Assembly (NCBI GenBank): GCA_031835245.1
Contig: JAVKOQ010000125.1
Span: 5,001 to 69,000, forward strand
Direction of reading: 5' to 3'
DNA: 64,000 nucleotides
From: Balamuthia mandrillaris
Lineage: Eukaryota; Discosea; Longamoebia; Balamuthiidae
Shown here piece by piece: positions 57,780 through 64,000 of this stretch (the first letter of the stretch is position 1; every line of letters starts with the position of its first letter). The position numbers were made by a program, and so were the translations under genes. The notes under the pieces were generated by a model. It worked only from the letters and a program-made list of their open reading frames with translations, was not told where the DNA came from and ran no database searches.

Positions 57780-58270
57780 CCTTATAACAATAGTCCCGTT
57801 TTTTTCACTTTTTAAACTTTTCTCTTTCTCTTTTCTTTTCCTCCTTTACTCTTTACTTTTTCGTCGGTTCTCTTCTCTTTCTTCTCTCATTCTCTCTTTC
57901 TTTCTTTCTCTCTTTCTCTGTTTCACTCTTTCCCTCTTTCTCTCTTTATCTCTCTTCTCTCTCCTTTACTTTATCCTCGTTTCTCTTTCTCTTTCTCTTT
58001 CTCTTTCTCTTTCTCTCCTCTTTCTTTCTCTCATTCTCTCATTCTCTCTCTTCTCTCTCTCATTCTCTCATTCTCTTTCTTTCTTTCTCTCTCTCTCTCT
58101 CTCTTCTCTCTCTCTTTCTCTCTTCTCTCTCTCTTTCTCTCTTTCTCTTCTCTCTCTTTCGCTCTTTCTCTCTTTCTCTCTTTCTCTCTTTCTCTTTCAG
58201 CGGAGGAGGAAAAAACTGTCGACAAAGCTTAAACAAAATCAAAGAACAGAAAAAGAACAAAAGAGAAGAG
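57780..58270 (+). repeat. About 400-bp CT-rich tract and leader of the F-box/WD40 gene
   Basis: From about 57797 to 58200 the plus strand is nearly pure pyrimidine (CTTT, CTCT and TTCTCT units) and ends in CTCTTTCAG, a strong 3' splice-site form. About 70 bp of purine-rich leader follow to the ATG at 58271. The tract is therefore probably the 3' part of an intron in the 5' UTR, with the first exon hidden near 57780-57850. The stop of the previous gene lies at 57779. Confidence 0.75.
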
Positions 58271-60242
58271 ATGCAGAACGAGGCAGAGGCAAGCCCGCTT
58301 CTCTCGGTGGTGCACACGCCTCCTCCACTCCCCCAAGAAGTCTTTATCAGCATCTTCTCGCACCTTCGCCCGAAAGACCTTTACCGTGTTGGCCTGGTAT
58401 GTAAAAGTTGGAATCAGGTGCTGCGCAACGATAACCTTTGGCGTGCTCTCTTTTTTCGTTGCTTTGGAGAACCTGCTGAGCCTGGACGTCCATCTTCCCA
58501 AGCTGCTTCAGTAGTACTTACTACGTTACCTTCTCTTCCTGTTTTTTTCCCCTCTTGCTTAAAATACCTTTTTTTTTTTCCCCACAGATGTCCTCTTCGT
58601 CATCTTTCTGGCGAACCAAGTTCCAAACGGCCCAAAACTGGTACAAGAAAGAAGGACAAGGCTACACCTCTTTTGCCCTTCATCGTGGTGTCGATCCTCT
58701 TCCCAACGTTGGCGGCGGTCAATCGCAACAACACCACCCACAACAGTCCCATGAAGAGCAACAACAACCTCCACCAAACGCTCACATGGGAGGCGTTCTC
58801 GCCCTTCGTTTGCTTTCCCCTTCCGTTGGGACCGGCCGCAAGATTGCCATCAGCGGCGGTGCAGATGCTGCGCTGATGATTTGGGACGTGACGCCGTCGG
58901 GCTCGCTTTCTTCGTCTTCCTCGACGAGAAGGAACAACGGTGGGAGAGGAAAATTGTTGGGGGTGTTGAAGGGACATAGAGGCCCGGTGTGGGCCATCGA
59001 TTGTACTGCCACACAGTTTGCCAGCGCCAGCGATGATGCAACTGTCAAAGGTTTTATATGCTTTCTCTTTCCTCTTTCGTCGTTGCTCTGTCTCTGTCTC
59101 TTTCTCTTTCGTCGTTTCTCTTTCTCTTTTCTGGGCGTTCTTTTTTGTTGACTCTTTGTCTGTTAACATGGACAGTATGGGATTTAAATAGAGGGCGGCT
59201 TCTTCGCACGTTACGCACTCACTCTGCTCCTGTGCTTTGCGTACAAATGGATGCAGACAAGCTCCTCTCTGGCGGTCATGGTTTGTCTTCTCTCCTCTCT
59301 TGCTCTTTTCTCCTCATTTGCTTTTCTCTCTATGTATCACGCCGATATTGAACATCTTAAACACAGATGGCACTTTAAGTCTATGCGACCTACGAACTGG
59401 CAAAGAGACGGCCGCAACGATAAAGCTAAAAGCCTACACCAGCTCAGTGCGCAGCATGCACCAACCACGCCAAGAAGAGAACCACGTCATAGTAGGTACT
59501 GAAGGCGGTCGTGTTAAAGTCCTAGACTTGAGAAACGGTCGTTGCGTGCAAGTGTTCAAGGAGCATGCTCGCTTTGTGTCTTGCCTGCACGCTGATGCTC
59601 AAAGGATTATCTCTGGTTCACCTGATTGGACAGTTAAAGTTTGGGATCGTCAAACAGGTATTTCTCACTTCTTTTCTTTGTTCTCTCTCGCCGTCTCGTT
59701 GCTATTCTTTCTTTTGTCTCGTTTTCGCTTTTTCTTTTCCATCGCTATTCTCACATTGTTATTAATTCACAACAGGAGAATGCACAGAAACATTAGAAGA
59801 ACATATGAAAGGAGTTTGGTGCCTCAAGTTTGACGAACAAAAGCTGATAACAGGAGGAGAGGACCACCTCGCAAAAATATGGGACATGAACGATGACTTT
59901 TGGTGCATCAACACGCTGCGCGGCCACAGAGGTGCTGTCCGCGCCCTCGACTTTGACTCCTCCACCCTTATTACGGGCGGCCTCGACAGAAGCATTCGCG
60001 TTTGGAACTTTGCCCCTTCTTCCGATCCCTCTTCTTCGTTTAACGAGTCTTTGGAAAAAGAGGAGCGGAGAACATCTTTAAGAGAAAGTGGAAGAAGATC
60101 CATGACGTTACCTCTGACCTCTTCTCCTTCTTCTTCGTCTTCTTCATCGCTATCTTCTTCTCCTTCCTTACCGAAACGGAATAGCATTAGTGGTGGCAGT
60201 GGTGCTGAGCAACAACCGCAACAAGAGTGTATCTTACAATAA
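58271..60242 (+). CDS. F-box and WD40-repeat protein (putative SCF substrate receptor)
   Basis: Five exons, 58271-58510, 58588-59050, 59176-59280, 59367-59657 and 59776-60242, join in frame to 521 residues. The F-box is at about 18-62 (LPQEVFISIFSHLRPKDLYRVGLVCKSW... cut after LVCKSW, then WRALFFRCFG). WD40 repeats follow from about 150 to 445, with clear units ending MIWDVT, KVWDLN, SLCDLR, KVLDLR, KVWDRQ, KIWDMN and RVWNFA, enough for a seven-bladed propeller. The C terminus is a Ser-rich tail. Such FBXW proteins recruit substrates to the SKP1-CUL1 ubiquitin ligase; the substrate is not predictable. Introns tend to cut right before or after the WD motif. Confidence 0.93.
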
Positions 60243-60664
60243 CGAAGAAAAGAAGAAGTGGACAGAAGCAAATGGATGCAAAAGAGTTGAAGATTTCCCC
60301 TCCTTTTTTGTTTTGTTTTAATCATTTTGTTTGTTTTGGTATATAGTACATTGAATGCATTACCCTCACCAATGTCCCGTTGTATTGCCGCGTTGCTATG
60401 TGTTTGTGCGTATGACTCTTTTTTGTCTGGTTCTCTTTTTCGTTCGTATTCTTTGGCGTCCTTTCGTCTGTTTTTCGTTGTCCGTTTCTCTTATGAAAAG
60501 GAATAATCAATTAATAATCTAAAAGTATAATTATACTTATTACTCGCTGCCCCCAAAACAAACGCTTTGTGGAAAGTCCAAGCAACGAAAGAACTCCAGA
60601 CTCTTTTCTTTGCTTTGCTTTTTCTTTTTTGTTTTCATTGAGCAGGGAGCTCTTACCCGCCCGA
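60243..60664 (+). other. Intergenic region
   Basis: These 420 bp hold the 3' flank of the F-box gene and leader of CARMIL. An AT-rich core lies at about 60508-60545 (TAATAATCTAAAAGTATAATT). The tract TTTTGTTTTCATTGAG before 60645 could be a leader 3' splice site. No gene is seen. Confidence 0.45.
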
Positions 60665-63600
60665 ATGGCTACGTCGTTCAAACTCAAGACAAAGGAGTTA
60701 GGTCCGTCCTTTCGTTCCTTCCCGTAAGTGTATGCTGACCATTACACCTCTCATCTAACCAAACCTGTAGAATACGTGGAGGAAGTGTTGGCCAAACACT
60801 GCGACAACCAGATCCTCTACGCCACATGGGTCAAAAAGATCAACCCAAAGGGCAAGGTGCAAGCCCGGTTCTTGGTCTTGGCTCCCTACCGCATCTATTC
60901 CTTCAAAATAACGGCCTATGGTAAAAAAGCTCTTCAACGCAGCGCTTATTACTTTGAACTCCAAGAACTCGAGTCTTTCGAACCCACTTACGTATGGTTT
61001 TTTCCTCCTTCTTTCAGTATACTCGTTTGCGTTTATTATGTTTGTTTGGTCTTGCCACTTACAAACAACTCAACAACAAAGCTGGACATGAAATTTGAGT
61101 CATTCAACTTGAAGCTTACGAGTGAACATGTGCCTGTCATTATTCAGAAAGTTCGGCTGTTGCATGCCGCGTTGCATCCCCACTTACCCAAGTTTGCTCT
61201 GACACTGAAGCTTAACCCCAAAAGGTTTCTCTTCCGCTTCTTTTTTCTTTGGTTTTATAGGAATGTTCTGCTCATTCTTATGCTTATTCTTATTCTTATT
61301 CTTATTCGTATTCCTATTCCTATTCTTATTCCCTTCTCCATCCCAAGTGTTTTACCTATCGATGAACCTACAGATAACGAAGACGAAAACAAAGACGAAG
61401 CCTTCAACAGCTTTTGGTTCGTGTTCTGTGGGTGGAGCGTCTATTATGGCGTAGTAAATCGATTGACAGAAGGCGAAGTGATGCTTCCTTCCTCTCTCTC
61501 TTCCATTCGAGGCGATCTCTCTGAGGTTCTCTCGAGTCCTCGACAAAAACAAGAAAAAAGCGGCGGATCCTTTCTTCACCTTCGTCGCTCTTCCTCTGTT
61601 ACTTCTTCTTCATCTACTCGCTATCTTCCACGTTTGCGAAGCTATATGTTGGGAAAGTTCGAGAACAAAGAAAGAGAGTTGCTCAATCCTCCACTTCAAA
61701 CGATGAAACAGTTTCGTGCTTTAGCTCGAACTTTGTATTGGAACAAGTGGTTCAACCAGCTTTCTTTTGTGGACTATCTCTTCTTTGTTGCTGACTTGGA
61801 TGAAGAAGAAACAGAAGAAGAAAACAAAGAAGATGGAGAAGAACGAAAGAAACGAAAAGAAAACAAGAGAAGAGAAGAAGAACAGGGTACTTCAAAAGAA
61901 GAACTACATGTGCAAAACGGAGAAAGAATTGACTGGGAAGAATTGGGATCACTCATAACCGATATCTTGCAGAACAACTCCAGTTTGACCGGTTTAACTC
62001 TATCAGGAGTTCCTCTTTCTTCTCGTTTCTGGAAGAATTTGGTGGCATGCATGCAACGAAAACGACGACTAAGAGCTTTCTCTTCCTTTTCTTCTGCTGC
62101 AACCGTTTCCATGATGGCCACAGCTTCCTCAGCTGATTCTGCGTCTCTTTCTCCTCGTGGGTCATCTCCACAAAACTCCGAGCAAGAAACCTCTTCTTCA
62201 TCTGAAGATCCGTTTTCAGTGATACCATGCAACGTACTTCCTCTGCGACATCTCGACCTCTCCAACACACGTTTAGGGGAAGGAGGATCTACTGTTCTTC
62301 AACTGGTGGCCGCTTTCATCAAATTGTTCGCCTCCAAGTTGGAAACCATTCGCTTGAGCAACGGCGGTTTACAGAGTTCCCTCAATGCCACCGGCTTGGT
62401 ATTTGACTCTTTGATTCTCGCTGGAGATAACTTGAGTTTGTTGGATCTCTCTGAGAACGATATGGATGGATGTGTCGTTCAAGAAGGTGAAGCGACGTTG
62501 CAACGCCTGATTCCTTTGTTGGTAGGATCCACGTTGACCAACTCTCGACATTTATCGTTGCATCTTCGTAACACCGGCTTTCATCTTGGCAGCATCAGCA
62601 AAGCATTCAAAGCGAACAAAAGTTGTCCACTAGTTTATCTCAACATATCTCACAACTCTCTTCACACAAACAACAACAACAACAACAACATCAGAGAAGA
62701 TGAAGATGATGTTCAAGTTTTAGAAAGTTACCTGAGCTCGACGCAGAGGTTGCGTTGTTTGGATGTTTCGGCAACTAGGAACTTGGATGGAGGCATTCTC
62801 GTCAGGCTGGCCAAAGCTCTCTCTTCCAATCTCTGTTTTGGGGAGTTGATTCCTGATAAGAGGCATTTCGAGCTCATCGCCGCCAACAACGACTTGTTAT
62901 CGCGAGGAGAGAGACAGAAAAAGAAGAAAGAGCACGAAAAGGAGATTAAGAACAAGAACAAGAAGGAAAGGAAAGAAAGGACAGATGAGGAAGAGAAGAA
63001 GGAAGAACAGTTGAAGAACATTGAACTTATGTGTTTGGAAGTGTGTTCAAGGAATCGTGTGATGCATACTTTAGTTCTTAGTGACTGCCATTTGGGAGAC
63101 AGAGGCATGCAACGTCTGTTTTCCTCTCTCAGTCAATGGAACTCACCGTTAAAAGTTTTGGAGTACGTTCCGTTCATTCTTTTTACTCTTTTTCATACAT
63201 GTGATTAACCGTTGTTGTGATAGTGTTTCATGTAATCTTCGCGAAAGCAAAGCACAAACGGCCTCTAGAAGTGAGACAGAAAAAGCGCTTCGAATATTTC
63301 TTAGTAACGACTCTCATTTGACCACACTGATCATCCGCGGTGGCCAATCCACAATCCTTAATGGTACCTCCATCTCATCCTTTATTTTTTTCATTTTTAT
63401 CAACTCCATGTTTCTAATGAATGAAAAAGAATCGGAACGACGTTTCTGTTTCGGACCAAAACTTGGGGCGGCTCTCTATGCTCTCACCAAGAACAACTCC
63501 TTGAAGGAATTGGACATAACGGGAAACAAAATGGGAGAGGAAGGAATATCTGCACTGTGCACAGCCATAAAGCGCAACGAAACGTTGACCGCTCTTCATT

Positions 63601-64000
63601 TCGATGAGAATGATATAACCTTGCAAGGCTTTCAAGGTTCATTCTTTGCTCTTATTTTCTTTTTACATTTTGTTGTTTGTGTTTTGTTCATTCTTAGCTA
63701 ACCCTCAACAATAACGAAAAGAGCTGAAAGCCTGCTTTGAACAGAATCACTCTCTGACACAGTTGCAATTCCCAAAACTGGACATCAAACAGGTATTCGC
63801 AGAGATAGATGCAGCCACCGTCCAGAAACCCTTTCGCACCATCAAACGAAGCCAAACCAAAGACATCATTTTGATGTTGAGCAAAGAGGAGGAGGAGCGA
63901 TGGGCCAAGCTTGAGGCGAATGGAACGAAGATGGAGACGCTGCAGCACGCCAAGAAAAAAATGGAGGAGGTCCTCACCGCCATCAACTTTGCTGTGCAGC
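60665..64000 (+). CDS. CARMIL-like leucine-rich repeat protein (capping protein/Arp2-3/myosin-I linker), 3' end outside window
   Basis: Exons seen: 60665-60701, 60771-60991, 61082-61224, 61348 to about 63162, about 63222-63363, about 63432-63636, and 63722 to the window edge. The N-terminal part (EYVEEVLAKHCDNQILYATWVKKINPKGKVQARFLVL, cut after NPKGK) matches the CARMIL PH-like domain. GWSVYYG and RTLYWNKWFNQLSFVDY match the region before the leucine-rich repeats. LRR units follow (LRHLDLSNTRLGEGG, LDLSENDMD, YLNISHNSL, LVLSDCHLGDRGM, LDITGNKMGEEG), then the start of the helical domain (VFAEIDAATVQKPFRTIKRS). Two low-complexity insertions occur within the LRR region. Known CARMILs regulate actin capping at membranes. 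The capping-protein-binding motif would lie beyond 64000. The first intron uses a GTCCGT donor. Confidence 0.88.

Noticed and set aside
57610-58404. Open frame of 264 codons rich in Ser/Leu/Phe
   Set aside because: It is the CT-rich leader tract read through in one frame and conflicts with the FYVE exon and the F-box start.
1-64000. CRISPR arrays, bacterial operons or integrated prophage
   Set aside because: No regularly spaced direct repeats with unique spacers occur. Genes have spliceosomal introns, and all repeat clusters are LTRs or microsatellites.

Overview
The window looks like nuclear DNA of an amoebozoan, probably a discosean amoeba of the Acanthamoeba/Balamuthia kind. This is inference. 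The evidence is an ABP-120-type short filamin, a CARMIL homologue, a membrane-anchored tyrosine kinase, RNF5/185, FYVE and F-box/WD40 genes, and many short GT-AG introns of about 50-360 bp in closely packed genes.

Layout. (1) Bases 1-31 are the reverse complement of the near-universal 5' end of 18S rRNA. An rDNA unit therefore runs off the left edge on the minus strand, and about 1.5 kb of non-coding DNA upstream of it should be 5' external transcribed/intergenic spacer. (2) From about 1.5 to 30.7 kb there is a transposable-element island with almost no host coding sequence. It holds Ty3/gypsy chromovirus fossils, here called A to E. Element B (5897-11414) sits inside element A, and element C (18679-24174, minus strand) sits inside element D, each with a clean 4-bp target duplication. 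A small LTR of about 200 bp (TG...CA ends, 4-bp duplications, never with an internal region) has landed at least seven times, including inside B and C. A second LTR of about 235 bp occurs three times. Old layers are AT-rich and almost free of CpG; the youngest element (C) is still CpG-rich. A remnant with a DUF7869-like motif lies at 29.6-30.5 kb.

(3) From 30.72 kb to the right edge the window is gene-dense. In order: a CDC123-like/GGACT-like fusion (+); a TauE/SafE transporter fused to a tyrosine-kinase-like domain (-, 13 exons in frame); a very large unrecognised gene (-); ABP-120-like filamin (+); a membrane ZZ/EF-hand protein (+); an FHA-PBZ (APLF-like) protein (+); an S49 SppA peptidase (+); an RNF5/RNF185-like E3 ligase (+); a small coiled-coil protein (+); an ankyrin-FYVE protein (+); an F-box/WD40 protein (+); and CARMIL (+, truncated by the window edge). 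Filamin and CARMIL point to actin control, RNF5-like and F-box proteins to ubiquitylation, FYVE to endosomes, and APLF-like to DNA-damage response. The genes are not an operon and share no obvious single pathway.

A feature of the genic half is that almost all intronic and leader microsatellites are pyrimidine-rich on the coding strand: CT or TTC runs on the plus strand in plus-strand genes and GA or GAA runs in minus-strand genes. Exon joins for ten of the host genes were checked by hand for frame continuity. The large gene at 36.6-43.5 kb was not resolved exon by exon, and the last exons of CARMIL were only partly checked.
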